A stretch of 64,000 nucleotides of DNA from Chamaea fasciata (Eukaryota > Chordata > Aves > Passeriformes > Sylviidae). Below are positions 13,901 to 25,530 of this stretch, piece by piece; within the stretch, counting starts at the first letter, position 1; each line of letters starts with the position of its first letter. A program made the position numbers and the translations under genes. Below the pieces are notes generated by a model. That model was not told the DNA's origin, made no database searches, and saw only the letters and a list, made by a program, of their open reading frames with translations. The stretch is taken from positions 9,932,945 through 9,996,944 of the forward strand of contig JARCOQ010000017.1 in the NCBI GenBank assembly GCA_029207755.1, given 5' to 3'.

Positions 13901-15320
13901 ACAATTATAGATCCGTTCATGACAAGAGATAAACTGGGAGATAAAGGGATTTGTAAGAGCTGTTTTTACCTGCAGTGGCATTATCCAGGGAGAAGTTTCT
14001 CTGTCCATAAACATTTATCTTGCAGTCCAGACTGAGTAGCCAACTCCCCAGCTGGATTTGTTGCCCTGACTCCAGCACAGCTCCTCTGGCTGCCCCCAGT
14101 GCCAGGCACAATGAGCACAGCACACTCACTGCTGTTCAGTGTTCAAATGCTCTGAGCAGCTATCAAACCCTCTGGTTTATCACTGGTTTGGTGACTGAAT
14201 TGCAAACCCATTTTTATCCCATTTAAAATCACTCTTGTGTCTTTTAAACACTAAGTCACCCCTGCAAAGCTCTATTCTGACTCCATGTGAGGGGATCAAA
14301 AGAGAAAGAAGGAAGGTGCTGCCACTTCAGGGCAAAAAAATCCTAAAATAAATCCCAGACTGATCCAATTGGCTGGGGTGCAGATTCCTGCTGTCCACCT
14401 ACACAAGCCTCCTGCCCTTGACGGATGGATTTTGCCTATCTACTGATTCTGTGGATGTTTCTGCAAAAAACTAAAGGGAAGCAACCTACAAAAAGAATTG
14501 CTGTCACTGGGAAGTTAGTCATTAACAGCCAAATGTCTCCCAGATAAGACAGAGATGCTGCAGCCTCTCTGAAGCTTGCATGTCATTAGAGAAGGATGTG
14601 GTGATGTGACAGACACAGGGATTGAAGACAGATCTTTCCCTTGCCCAGGGTCCCCCGTGCTTCTGTGATGTTTATATGGGATCACTGAGCGATATCAAGC
14701 ATTCAGTATGAAATGCATGAAGTACTATCCACATGCACCACCCGTCAAGAAAGATTAACTTTTCACTGCACAGCAGCACAGCAATACTCCCAGGGCAAAG
14801 AAGGACTGCCCAGACAGAAATCTTTCCTTTTCTCCCTCATTCCTCTCATTAAAACTGTGGCTGGAAAAGGCTTACCTAGCACAGAGATGAATGGCCAGGA
14901 GCTAATTTGCTTCAGGAATTGAATCTGTTGCAGTTCTAGACAGAGCAGTGGTTTGACGGCACCTTAGAAGTGTTTAAACCACTTTGCTGAATCACATCTG
15001 AGTCCAGAATTAGATTTAAAACATAACTGACCTGGAATTTAATGTCACTGATTTTATACTCTGGCAGCCCCTGAATGGATAAGCAAAATCTCCCATCTCT
15101 TTGCCCCCTAACAGGGTGTCAGAGCCAGTCACAACCTCGTGATTTAACCATCAGGGAGGTCAGGATTTCCCTTGGGCCCCAGATTTCAGCTGTAAACATG
15201 TTTGCCACTGTTGTCCTTGAGGATATAAGTTGGTTAGCTCCAGGTCCACAGCTGGGTTTGGTGTCCAACCCCATGCTCACAGTGAGAGAGATCCAGCTCC
15301 CAATCCTGCTGTGAGCACGG
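7936..15320. other. Intergenic, no gene seen
   Basis: No convincing exon, RNA gene or mobile element was recognised. There is a T15 run at 13613-13627 and a loosely repetitive CCTCCTATTCC-like patch at about 13270-13320. Several open frames of 60-115 codons exist on both strands but show no domain-like composition and overlap each other. Confidence 0.55.
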
Positions 15321-15405
15321 GGATGGACAGCAAACCCTGCTGTGGAGCTGGACAGCAAACCCTTCCGTGGGGCTGGAGAGCAAACCCTGCTGTGGGGCTG
15401 GAGTT
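15321..15405 (+). repeat. 25-bp tandem repeat, about 3.4 copies
   Basis: The word GCAAACCC recurs at 15330, 15355 and 15380, exactly 25 bp apart, inside a unit of the form GGACAGCAAACCCTGCTGTG plus GGGCT. Copies differ by a few substitutions. It is a short minisatellite in non-coding DNA; the open frames crossing it are incidental. Confidence 0.8.
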
Positions 15406-17228
15406 CTCCTCCATGTCACCTGAGGAAGAGCTGAACCTCTCGGTCTCACTGTGTCCCACAACATCCCTGCCATCCCCTTCTGACCCCTCGGGGTGTGTTT
15501 AATGGGGTAGTTCGGGCAGGGTTGGTCTGAAGAGGCTGCCACATTCCTTCTCCTGGGCTGTCACCCCTGAGCAAGTGTCAAGTCCCCACTCAACAGCAGT
15601 TTTTTCCTCTCTGTGTTTTAGCAGAGGAGGATGGTCTGGTGAGCCTCGCTGCTCTGCTCAGCATTGCACATCACCTTCTTTGAAACAAGTCAGGCAGTAC
15701 CCATGAAATGAAAGTGCTTCAAACAGCCTGGGAAGGAGGGACTCACATGGCTGCTTGTTGAGAGAGCTTCAGGAGAAATTGGCAGCATCCTCTTTAGAAA
15801 CAAAAGCAAGGCATGCCAGCAGCAGCCAGGTGCTGGTTCCCACTCTGGCTGAGAACTGATCTGATTTCAGTGATGCTGGTGGGCAAGGAAGTGGCTGGTG
15901 AGTCTATGTGGCTGCAGTGGACACAAACAAAGAGAAACCACTCACAGCAAAAAGTGGTTTTGCTGTCTCCGGGTCTGGATTTCTCAAAGGAGCCCAGTAA
16001 GAGGCTTAGGGATGTTTTTCTCAGCACAGGAGCTGTGGTTATACCTCCTGTGTATCTCAATTAATCTAACCACAGCAGGTTAATGAAACTAGGCCTAAGA
16101 GTCTACCCAACAATCAACACCAGAATGCACCAATATTATGCACCACAGACCTCACACTCCTATTTTTATATGCTTGTTTCCATTTTGCAGTACCATTTTC
16201 TTACACAGAACACCCAAGTGGAATGATCAACTTCACTTCAAAACTCTAGCAACACATAAAAATCCCCTTTTGGGAGATATTTTAGTGAAGATTTTCTGCA
16301 AGTAGCCATTAAAACAATTTAACAAGTGGCATTTCAGATCAGAGCTAAAAGATGGGAGCCTCGAGTTCAAAGACTGAGCTGGTTCTGAGCTGCTGCTTCC
16401 ACAATTAATGTGCTTCTTTCCTCATGCAATACAGGACGGAAGCAACTTTCCAAAGAGAAGGAAAGCACTTTTCACTGACAGGAGCTGCAGAGGGTGGGGA
16501 GGAGGCAGGGGAAGTTTGCTCTCTGGTGCCCTTAATCTTCTTATCTGTAGCAGCATCACAAAGTGGCAACACAACAGCACCTGAAACAGGTGTGGAAGAA
16601 AAGGCTGTGCTCTCCTCACACCCTTCCTCAAAAGTCAAACCCATCTTTTTCCTATGTCATTGTGCAGGAGCTGCTTCCACAGGGAACACAAACTGCCTGA
16701 CATTGATGACAGGCTTGGATACCTCACTCTCTGCAATAGAAACGGACACACTGCACTTTGCTCCCAGTCTCAGAAGGGAATGATGATCCTCAGGAACCAG
16801 GACAGCTATGCAGAACAGGGGTCTAGATCATACTTTTTATGTGCTTTGCATCTGGAATTTATTTATTCAGAGTATTTATTCAAGACAAGATCTAGTGTTG
16901 AGCCTGAGAAATATGGGGCACCTTGCCTCTAAATACCATTTTTCTACTTTATTAGAGGTGAGAGCTCTTATTTTTTTCACCCTTTTGTAGTTCACCTTAA
17001 ACAGAGTAAGTTCCCCAGACATTACTGCAATCTATTTGTACAAAAATAATGCTAAACATTAAAATGCACTTAAAAGGACAGAGGCAGATTATTTTTACAT
17101 TTATAATTTCAGCTGAACACTTCAATCCTGTAGCCTGTGGAATGAGGGAGCAGTGTAAGACACCAACCACCAATTTCATTGTACTTAGCTTGATCTGCCT
17201 GGTTCTGGATGCAAACATAGAAACAATG
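15406..17228. other. Intergenic, no gene seen
   Basis: Unique-looking sequence with only short, overlapping open frames on both strands. None has a recognisable domain. No repeat family recognised. Confidence 0.5.
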
Positions 17229-17296
17229 CAATAAACTTCTTTGCTTCAGCCACATAAAAAACATCCCCAACCAAAAAAAAAAAAAAAAAAAAAAAA
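17229..17296 (+). other. AATAAA followed by A24 tract
   Basis: A canonical polyadenylation hexamer at 17229-17234 is followed 38 bp later by a run of 24 A residues (17273-17296). That is the arrangement left by a retroposed polyadenylated RNA, although birds carry few retrocopies because CR1 does not use poly(A) tails. The upstream sequence resembles no gene I recognise. A chance hexamer near an A-rich microsatellite is an equally good explanation. Confidence 0.35.
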
Positions 17297-17329
17297 GCTA
17301 CCACCAAAACTTGACTAATTTTTTTAAAG

Positions 17330-17660
17330 AAAAAGGCAATTTTTCACATTTTAATAGCTTTCATTCCATGTCTTAATAAATGCATGTTTGTTGATTTGTG
17401 TAAGCATGATGTAGGATTCTGCAAATGAATGTAATCTGCAACAAGGGGATAGCTAACCACTAGCTAACACTTTTGAATAATGAATCCCTACTGTATCAGA
17501 TGGACGCTATTCATAATAATTCCTTGCTTTTCTCATTTTGTCGTGTACAGTAGCGATTAATCAATTTGCAGTGTTATGTCACCCACAACAAATTGCTAGC
17601 ACCAAGACAAATTTATTGCTTTATGATAAAAGAACTTGTTTAGGTAGAAATAAATTAAAT
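17330..17660. promoter_or_regulatory. Candidate conserved non-coding element
   Basis: AT-rich, repeat-free block with a cluster of homeodomain-like and related words: GAATAATGAATCC, TTCATAATAATTCC, GCGATTAATCAATTTGC, CTAGCTAAC and an ATTTATTGCTTTATGAT tail. No coding potential. The call rests on motif density only; it is a candidate for comparison with the MAFB upstream regions of other birds and mammals. Confidence 0.3.
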
Positions 17661-18710
17661 TTGGGGGCTGTTATTTGAGCTTGATGTTTACATATCTGAC
17701 CCATGCAGCACAGGCCAGCAGAGGTAAGGGTATCCAATTATAACACCGATGGTTTGAGGAGAGTTCAAAGAGATGCAAAAGCAAATGGTGTGTTTGTACA
17801 GCCAACTGGTCCTTGAAGAGTGGGAGTCGTCCTGGGAGCTCTCTGTGCCATGGCTGAGGCTGTGCAGGAGAATTTGGGAGGATTATCAAGAGTTGTGCCC
17901 TCAGTGCTCCTCCCATGTGAAGATGGTTTGAAGTGGTCTGGGGGTCTAGAGGAGAAGCACTTTCCGTCTCCACAGCTCCTCTGAAGAAGGTGATGCTCTG
18001 TGGAAAGGGGCTGAGCAGGGGTGGCTCTGCAGGGAACAGCCAGGGAGGTCTGATTACCTTTCCTGCAGACCATGAACCACCCAACCATGGGCAGCAGACA
18101 AAGGTTTGGTGCTGGATGCCAAGTGCTCCATGTCTGCTTCCACTCCTGCAGCTTTGGGAATCCTTCCTGAGGCCCTGGGAGGAGATGGACAGCCTGGAGG
18201 CTGCAAGGGCCAGTTAACTTCTAGCACTCAAAACACCCAGTTTGCTGCCTTTAATTCATATTTTTTATTTCTTTTTAGTTTCCTTCAGTCTTTGACAAGC
18301 TCCATTCTCATATTAGCTGCTCCTCCATAAATCTTACTTTTGCTCTTACTTTCACTCTTACTTTCTCCTTCCCACTGCTGCAGAAATCACTTTGACTCTT
18401 CCCCCCTCTGTTAAATGCTGCTGTTACTTCTCTTTCTTTCTTTATTTCTTCCACTCTTCACTTTTTCTCATTTCTCGTACTCCTGACCAGGCATTTTCTG
18501 CAGCTCTGGATAATACCTCTCCCTTCCCTGCTAGTCCCTACTAATGTCCTTGTCAGGCTCCTCCTGAATCATTGCTGCACCATCCCCAAAGATGTTTAAC
18601 TGAGATTACTCCTGACTGGAACGACAAGAATGAGAAAACCCAATGTGTCAAATGGGTTCTCTACACTCAGTGTGAGCAAGGTGACCCTGAAATCTTGGGA
18701 AAACAGAGAA
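17661..18710. other. Intergenic, no gene seen
   Basis: No credible coding content. The last 400 bp become pyrimidine-rich (CTTTC, CTTCC and TTTCTTTC words) before the purine array that follows. Confidence 0.5.
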
Positions 18711-19008
18711 AGGAGAGGAGAGGAGAGGAGAGGAGAGGAGAGGAGAGGAGAGGAGAGGAGAGGAGAGGAGAGGAGAGGAGAGGAGAGGAGAGGAGAGGAG
18801 AGGAGAGGAGAGGAGAGGAGAGGAGAGGAGAGGAGAGGAGAGGAGAGGAGAGGAGAGGAGAGGAGAGGAGAGGAGAGGAGAGGAGAGGAGAGGAGAGGAG
18901 AGGAGAGGAGAGGAGAGGAGAGGAGAGGAGAGGAGAGGAGAGGAGAGGAGAGGAGAGGAGAGGAGAGGAGAGGAGAGGAGAGGAGAGGAGAGGAGAGGAG
19001 AGGAGAGG
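18711..19008 (+). repeat. Perfect (AGGAG)n pentanucleotide array, about 59.6 copies
   Basis: The unit AGGAG repeats without a single visible interruption for 298 bp. One strand is pure purine and the other pure pyrimidine, a composition that can form triplex (H-DNA) structures and is prone to length change. Perfect purity implies recent expansion or homogenisation. Because 5 is not a multiple of 3, all frames on both strands stay open and create long false reading frames of repeated Arg/Gly/Glu or Ser/Leu/Pro. Confidence 0.98.
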
Positions 19009-20399
19009 GATGCTCAGTGTCTGGATGCACAGCCCTTTCTCTGGAGGTGCAGGCAAACCTCACAAAGGGCTGTGGTGAACAGGGAATAAACTTCATCAAG
19101 TGCTTGCAGAGGTGTGAGGACACCAGAGCTCATTCACTGAAATTCCCTCCATTTTTCCCTTTATCTGAGGTTTATAACTCTGTGTGAGCATTGATCTCAC
19201 AGACAATCCACAAAATTTGAACATGAGTGTGGACGACACCTGAAAAAAAAATTATATACTCCTAAAATTCAGGCCAAATCTGAGTTTCACCAGGCTCTGA
19301 GGGTTCCTCCAGATTTTTGCCAGTGTAAGTGGTCTCAGAGGGTTCTAATGTTAGTCAAGGACAGCACAGTAATGGTCTATTAATTAGCCAGTTTCTCTCA
19401 ACACCCGCAGTGTAGTTTTATTACCCATGACGGCAGCCAGCAATCTGCCCTCGGAATCAGGTGAGGAAGTGTTCTGCTTGCTGAATAATCCTCATCTCTG
19501 ACAATATCTGATGAAATCAAACCTATTCCATACAGCTTTCTCACCACCAAGTATTCCTGATCCAAGGATTAAAAAAAAGAAAAAAAAAAAAGGAAAAAAA
19601 AAAAAAAGATTCCAAATAATTTGTTTTAATACATGATCTCCAGGCAGTTCAAAGCCTCCCACAGCCATATAAGAAAACCTACAGCCAGAGAGAGCTAGAG
19701 GGTTTTCTAAATTAATAAAATTTTTGTAAAAGAAGCTCAAGGATTATTATTAGTTTTTTGAATTGCATTATGGAAGTTTTGCTGTCACAACCCAACCACA
19801 GCAACATCACCCCAGTTACTGTGAGAAGTATGTGGTACACTCCTATTTATGCTCCAGTGAAAGGTGTAACTGGGGCATGTGGATAAACATATCCAAACTG
19901 ATTTTAAATATCTGGCAATTTAGCACAGTGCTATAAACATCTCATTGCTCCTCTCCTGTTCCCCCACCTCAGAGCTGCCCCAGCCCCCAGGACTGGGCTG
20001 GGTCTGCCCCAGTGTGAGACAAGACCTCCACACATCTCCCTCTGTCCTCCATCTCCCTTTATGCTGCCTCATATTCAATTCATTTCCCAGAAACATAAGG
20101 TTCTGTATCTCTCTTTACGTTTAAAAAGTTACATATTTCAAGCATTAACACCTACAATTTTAATGGATTTCCTCTTTTAAGGAAGAGGGTAACAATAACT
20201 TTTAGACTAAAAAATCAGGGAGAGACTAGTGAAGTACAAAGTCAGAAAATCTCAGTTTATTCAGTCAATTAATTGTCAATATTAAGTCCTATAAAATTAG
20301 TAAAAAATATGTAAGGCAGGTTTATCCTTATGAAGATAAGTGCAAAGGGGAATGTGCTGTGTTATTCTTCAAGCGAATCAATATTTTGACAAAGCTGAT
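19009..20399. other. Intergenic with A-rich tract
   Basis: No gene seen. A broken poly-A stretch (A8 G A12 GG A14, roughly 19569-19607) lies in the middle. The remainder is unique-looking AT-rich DNA. Confidence 0.55.
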
Positions 20400-20850
20400 A
20401 TTTACACTCACACATTTCAAACCCTTTGATTCCCACGTGGGAATTGGCCTCACAAACATGGGTTGCCAAATGCATATTCATTAACCTCACGACTGGCTAA
20501 TCCAATAAATGAAAGAAAGAAAGAGAAAAAAAACCAAAGAAAAACAACCCCACACAATGCTCTGGTAGCATGCTTATGGAGTCATTTATTGTAAACATGA
20601 TCCAAGTGGCTCATTCCAGACGTGCTACTAAAAGCTTAAAAACCACTGGCATTGCTTAGCCCCGAGTCAAATCCTGCACAAAGAAAGGGCCTTCAGGCCA
20701 AGCCAAATGGAAAAAGGGAATTAGAAGGATGTTACTCATTCATTACTGCCACTTTAATCACTTAGAGGTCCAATTAAGTATAAATCATTAGTATAAAGTT
20801 ACTTTATCCAGGACCCTTTATAACACACATGGCTGGGTTTGGAGGGCTCT
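20400..20850. promoter_or_regulatory. Candidate enhancer with RBPJ/E-box palindrome
   Basis: Repeat-free block containing a 16-bp perfect palindrome at 20429-20444 whose centre is the E-box CACGTG and whose arms each spell CGTGGGAA, the high-affinity RBPJ (CSL) recognition word, in opposite orientations. An inverted CCAAT (ATTGG) follows directly at 20443-20447. Further along are ATGCATAT (POU-like), CTAATCC (K50 homeodomain-like), and CCACTTTAATCAC and CCAATTAAG. No coding potential. The motif matches are seen; enhancer function and a link to MAFB are inferred. Confidence 0.4.
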
Positions 20851-21399
20851 CGGTGGCTAGATGGAGCGTGAGCTGAAAAAGGCAGTCAGATGTTGGGTTC
20901 CCCCCTCCCTTTCCCTTTCCCCCTTGCTATGAAATTGATAAATGAAGGCTGCATTCTAGGTGCAGCAGTAATTTCTGTAGTGCAGTCAAGTGCTAGGTCC
21001 CTTGTCTCCTCCGAGCAATGAGGCCACCGTCCCCTTTAATGCCTGAGCCTTCCCCTGGGCTGCTGGAGGGCCGGACCAGAACCAGGCACGGTTTCATTTC
21101 CATGCACAAATCCCCAGGGTGGGAGCCCTTTATTCATTAACAGATTCGTCCTTTCCTGAGGAAGGAGGAGGAGGGAATAGAAAAGTCGGGAGAGAAAGTG
21201 GCTTTCATCCCTTTCCTGGTCTCTGCCCGCAGTTACTGCCTGAATCTCTCCTGAGGAGCAAAGTGACTTTGGGGCATGTGAAAAAAACCCGATGCAATGG
21301 CATCTTCTAAGGTCCTTTCCTCTTCTCTTCCTTTTCCCCCACATCTTCCCAGGGATAAAATTTCCCCAGCGGCCTAGATCACTGTCTGGGAAGCATATT

Positions 21400-21700
21400 T
21401 CCTTCTAATCGGTTTTACAGCTCTTTTAAAGTAATATGTCAGATCATTTTCTCCATATACATAGTTAATGAAAGTAACCCTACAAATTCATTTTAAATAG
21501 ATGGAAGTTGTTATAACCCTGATCTGGAATTTATTACATTCATTACAATCTTGCTGAAGTAGGTAATGTAATGGACTATTACTTTTATTATCTTTTTAAT
21601 CCCTCAAAATTATTAGGAACTGACTAATATTTGGCATCACCCTGTTAATGTTTAAACAGAAATTGATATCTTCATTCATCTAATAAATGATGGGATCTTT
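21400..21700. promoter_or_regulatory. Candidate conserved element with HNF1-like site
   Basis: AT-rich, repeat-free block of homeodomain-type words (TAATCGG, AGTTAATG, TTCATTACAATC, CTAATAAATG). At 21644-21656 it carries GTTAATGTTTAAA, which matches the HNF1 palindrome GTTAATNATTAAC at 11 of 13 positions. HNF1B is known to activate Mafb in caudal hindbrain rhombomeres through an upstream enhancer in other vertebrates, so this is a reasonable candidate. I could not align it to that enhancer. Function is inferred. Confidence 0.35.
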
Positions 21701-24419
21701 TTTCTGCAAAAGAACTAAAGCTGGTGACTCTTTTTTTTTAAACTGAACTAGGCCAAAAGATTCCTCAGTAAAATCATAAACTGACAATATGATAATTTTA
21801 TTAAATCAGCTCTTTTAGCAGGTTATGAGAACGTTTTCCAGAACATTTTCATGGCTCCTGACTGCCCAGAGCACAATCAGGGCCCCATCAGTTTCTGCGA
21901 GGGCTGGATTCAGATTTTATTTCATCACTCAGCCCTTTAGACACAGCTTTTTTCCTGCTGACCAACAGAAGCAAAGTACTTCACAAACCCCCTCCCAGTC
22001 AAGATAAACTTTCTTACACACAGTGTTTTTCAGGATTACCTGCTTTAAACTGGCCTCCCCAAGCCATCACTTTCTTGTACATGTTCTGTAACACAGTGTT
22101 CAGCCCCACCTCTCTCCTATCCAACAGGATGTGGTGTGCAATTCACAACACAAAGGTACAGGTGCTTCCTCCTCCTCTCCCTCACCCCTGCTAGTGACAC
22201 TGGCAGGTTCACACAGAGTGCATTTCCTTTGGCACCCGAGTGAGAGGCTGGGCATTGTATCACCCCTGGCTGGGTTCAGGAGCTCCGGGGGTTGTTCCAG
22301 GTGACGGACACAGCACAAACACGTGGTGGGGGCTGTCCAGGGCTCACATGTGTGTGCACAGCCTGACCAGGGGGGAAAGCTCTGTCTGGAGGGACTGAGG
22401 TGGTGCCACGATGTCCCTTGGGGCCCTGGACTTTCCACCAGGAGAGATAGGGACTGCACTAAAGCCCTCACCTGCCCGAGCAGGGATTTCTCCATGGGAT
22501 CCGTGCACACGGATCTCCTGGGAGAAGCTTCCTGCTCTGGGGAGGTTACTGCAGTTCAGCTGCAGCCTCAGTGCCACAAGGACAAGAGCAGGGGGTTGAC
22601 ATTTTCCATGAGTCCCACTAAACTGGGACCAGTGTCACTGATCATCTTCAGTTGTGTCACTCACTCTTCCAGGAGTAGAGTTCAGTTCTATTTGAACAGT
22701 TTTTGCTTTTCTGTACAAAATCTATCACCTGGACACCTAGACCTCTGTCTAAAGCTTCCCAGAGACGCCTAAACAGCAAAGTCCCATTTTTGGGAATTAT
22801 TTAGATAGAGACAGTAACAGTGCAAACAAGTTTCTGATGGGATTAGCGAAAGCATCTCAATTTTATTATACTTTGGTGATGATGAAGGTGCTTTTGAACC
22901 TCACATAAAACACCTATTTGTACTTTTGGAAAGCTTTAGACACCTTGAAAATGAGGAGTAGAAGTCACTTCTAAAACTGCACAAACAAATCTGGCCCTTT
23001 GGCACTGCCAGAAATGTTCCCCAGCATGCAACCTTTGAAAATATCCAAATTATATTTTAAGATTTTTAATCTGTGTCTCACCTTACAAGTGCTATTAATA
23101 TTCATTATAGATTAAGGCCAGAATGAAGATGACAAAGAGCTCTTTACAGTTTCTTTGGAGTAAAACCCGTGTTTTTCAGCACAGTTCAAATGAAAGACAA
23201 GAAAATTTCTTTGGACAGTAGTCCTAAAAACCAGCTACTGGGATCTATGTATTCATATACATTAGAAAGACCTTTTTATTAGTATATAGGTGACAAAATG
23301 CACAGAGTTGGTGGCATGATAAAAGAACTAAAGAGGGAACTCACAGCATGGTTTATTTTTTAATTGAGATGAAAAATGAAAAATATAAAAATTTAGACGT
23401 AACCCTGAAAGAGAAGCATTTTCTGCAAATTGAACCAGCTGAAATGAATATTAGATAATAGACACATTCACAGAAGTAAAGAACACTGGGACAAAACATG
23501 AAAGGCAGGTTGACAAGTGCCAGCTTTCAGTGAAAATTATGAAAATGTTAGCAGGAAGACCTTCCTTGGACTGTGATTATGGGAGTTTTGGGATTATTGT
23601 GGAAACAACGAACCTGCAAACTTTTACCTGCAAATATTCACATATTCAAATATCACTGAGTGCCCAGTATTGGAGAGCAGCTGGGGTTACAGATGCAGCT
23701 GGGCTCTCTCTGCTGGTTATGGTGGCCCTGTGCCAGTTTGTACCAGCTAAGGATCTGTCCCCAACATAAAATCATGTTGTGTCCTCAAATGTCCTCTCAA
23801 AGTTCAATCACCATTTTTATCATGTAGAGATGAACATACTGCATGTACTGATCAGAAAAATCTCTCAATCATGTTGGTGGCCTTAGCTCTTACACCTGAC
23901 AGCCACAAAAGATGTGGCAGAAAGATGCTATTTCCTGGGGATTCTGTACTCCTAAATACATTTTTAAAATATGTGCCTTTTATGTCTGCCTACAAACTGT
24001 AAAAAAATAAAGAAATGACTAGATTTTGGTGGCTGTTTCACAGAAAATCAAGTCTTTTTGATGCACATTAGAACAAATATTTTCTTGTCTCACATTGCTT
24101 TATGATCTGCTGCTGAGATAGAGTAAAAGGAGCAGAGGAAAAGAATACTTTTTTTTTTTTGTGTATTCCAAATACTGCTTTAATAAGACTGAAAGTCTCT
24201 CTTTTTCTCTCCTTATAGCCCTACAGCAAATAAATGGAGGTGTCAGCCCAACACCCTTGTAGGTTTAAACTGAATGGAAGTGTCCTTTTGAAAAGCTTGT
24301 TCTGTCTGACAGTTCTGAATGTGCTCCTATTGCAGTTCCTTTGAACACCCATCTTTTCTGTGTTGGTGCTCTGCTGACATGGCTTTTCGTTGAGTTAAAG
24401 ATTAACAGAGTGCTGCAGA
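21701..24419. other. Intergenic, no gene seen
   Basis: No credible coding region. The longest open frames (149 codons at 22323-22772 on +, 136 codons at 22100-22510 on -) overlap on opposite strands in a locally GC-richer patch and have no recognisable domain. A T11 run lies at about 24151-24161. Confidence 0.5.
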
Positions 24420-24780
24420 ATGACAGGACTTTGTGATAACTTAATTGCATGAAACATAGTTGTTCCTATGCAAATCAGGGCGCAATTGGTCACTAAGAAA
24501 TTACTCTGCCTGTATAAAGATGGCAAAATGGATTTTGGACACACGTGGGAATAATCTGTTTCCTTTTATCATACTTGAAAAACATAGTTCATAGTTTTTA
24601 TGATGAGTGTTAGACATGCATTTCATGCCATGAAAGTATTTGATTATGCACATTAAATATCAAGTCTGAGAGCTCTAAAGCCTCCTTCATTTTAAGTGTA
24701 TTTTAACTGCTGACATTGGAATTAACATAACAATGTGGGAGCTCTGCAACAGATTTATAAATTGTGAATCCTAATGGACC
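24420..24780 (+). promoter_or_regulatory. Candidate element with octamer, CCAAT and TATA in series
   Basis: Within 52 bp on the + strand lie a perfect octamer ATGCAAAT (24468-24475), an inverted CCAAT box ATTGG (24485-24489) and TATAAAG (24513-24519), in the order and approximate spacing of an RNA polymerase II core promoter. An RBPJ-type CGTGGGAA follows at 24544-24551. The only open frame directly downstream (ATG at 24520) is 24 codons, so no protein gene is indicated. It could be an enhancer, an enhancer-RNA or lncRNA promoter, or coincidence. Confidence 0.35.
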
Positions 24781-25159
24781 TACCTTGCGAAGGTCCCAGG
24801 GTATATACCAGCCAGAGAGGACATGGAAGAAACTCTTTTAAATGAGAAAACACTGAAGAAACTGCCTGAAATGGTTTCTTTATTACAATTAGGTTTGGGT
24901 AATAGTAAGTACGGGATTATAGCATCATCTAAAAGAGTATCATAAACTGGGCAGGAAAATGATATTCCAATCACGGAAAGGGGACCTATCCAGGGCAATT
25001 GCTGCAGCGCTGCCTGAAGGTCTGTGCTAAAGAGCAAATGAAAAAACAAGGTTAAGAACTAAAGAGCTGTGTGATGACCACTGAATCTTAGCAAACTATT
25101 TAGCACTTCACACTCAACAATAGCAGGGTATCATAAACTGAATTACGTGAGCCAAGCCC
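24781..25159. other. Intergenic, no gene seen
   Basis: AT-rich unique sequence with no recognisable exon or repeat. Confidence 0.5.
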
Positions 25160-25530
25160 TGTCTCGTGTGGAAAGAGTGCAATTACAGTGCATCCCATCC
25201 TTCTCCCCGGTGCTTCACTGCAGAGGTTCAACACTTTAGGAATGCTAAAGCACAACGGAATGGAAATGGGATTGGAACAGAAAGAGCCTCCCGAAATGAA
25301 CTGTACGCAGCCCGTTGTGTTGGCATGATTGATACTGGAGCATGTAGGTGTAATGAAACTGATGCTGTCTCTTCTGCACCTGTGATTTATTGAGTACAAA
25401 TTTAAGATGAGAAAAGGCCCCATACCAGGAGCTGCATCTTCCCCCTCAAAGAGGGTATGGTCATCCATCACCAGCCATTGCAAAAGGCCCAATAGTGAGC
25501 GGCTCATCAGATGAGCCAATAGTCTCTTTG
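25160..25530. promoter_or_regulatory. Candidate element with flanked palindrome
   Basis: A repeat-free block containing an exact inverted repeat GGCTCATC-A-GATGAGCC at 25501-25517. It is framed by two direct copies of CCAATAGT at 25489-25496 and 25516-25523, so the second copy overlaps the palindrome end. Both direct repeats contain a CCAAT box, 27 bp apart. A 153-codon open frame on the minus strand crosses the block (25100-25561) but has no recognisable protein features, so I do not call it a gene. Confidence 0.3.

Noticed and set aside
18572..19187. Long open frames on both strands (up to 185 codons)
   Set aside because: They consist of translated GGAGA repeat; every frame is open because the unit has no stop codon in any phase.
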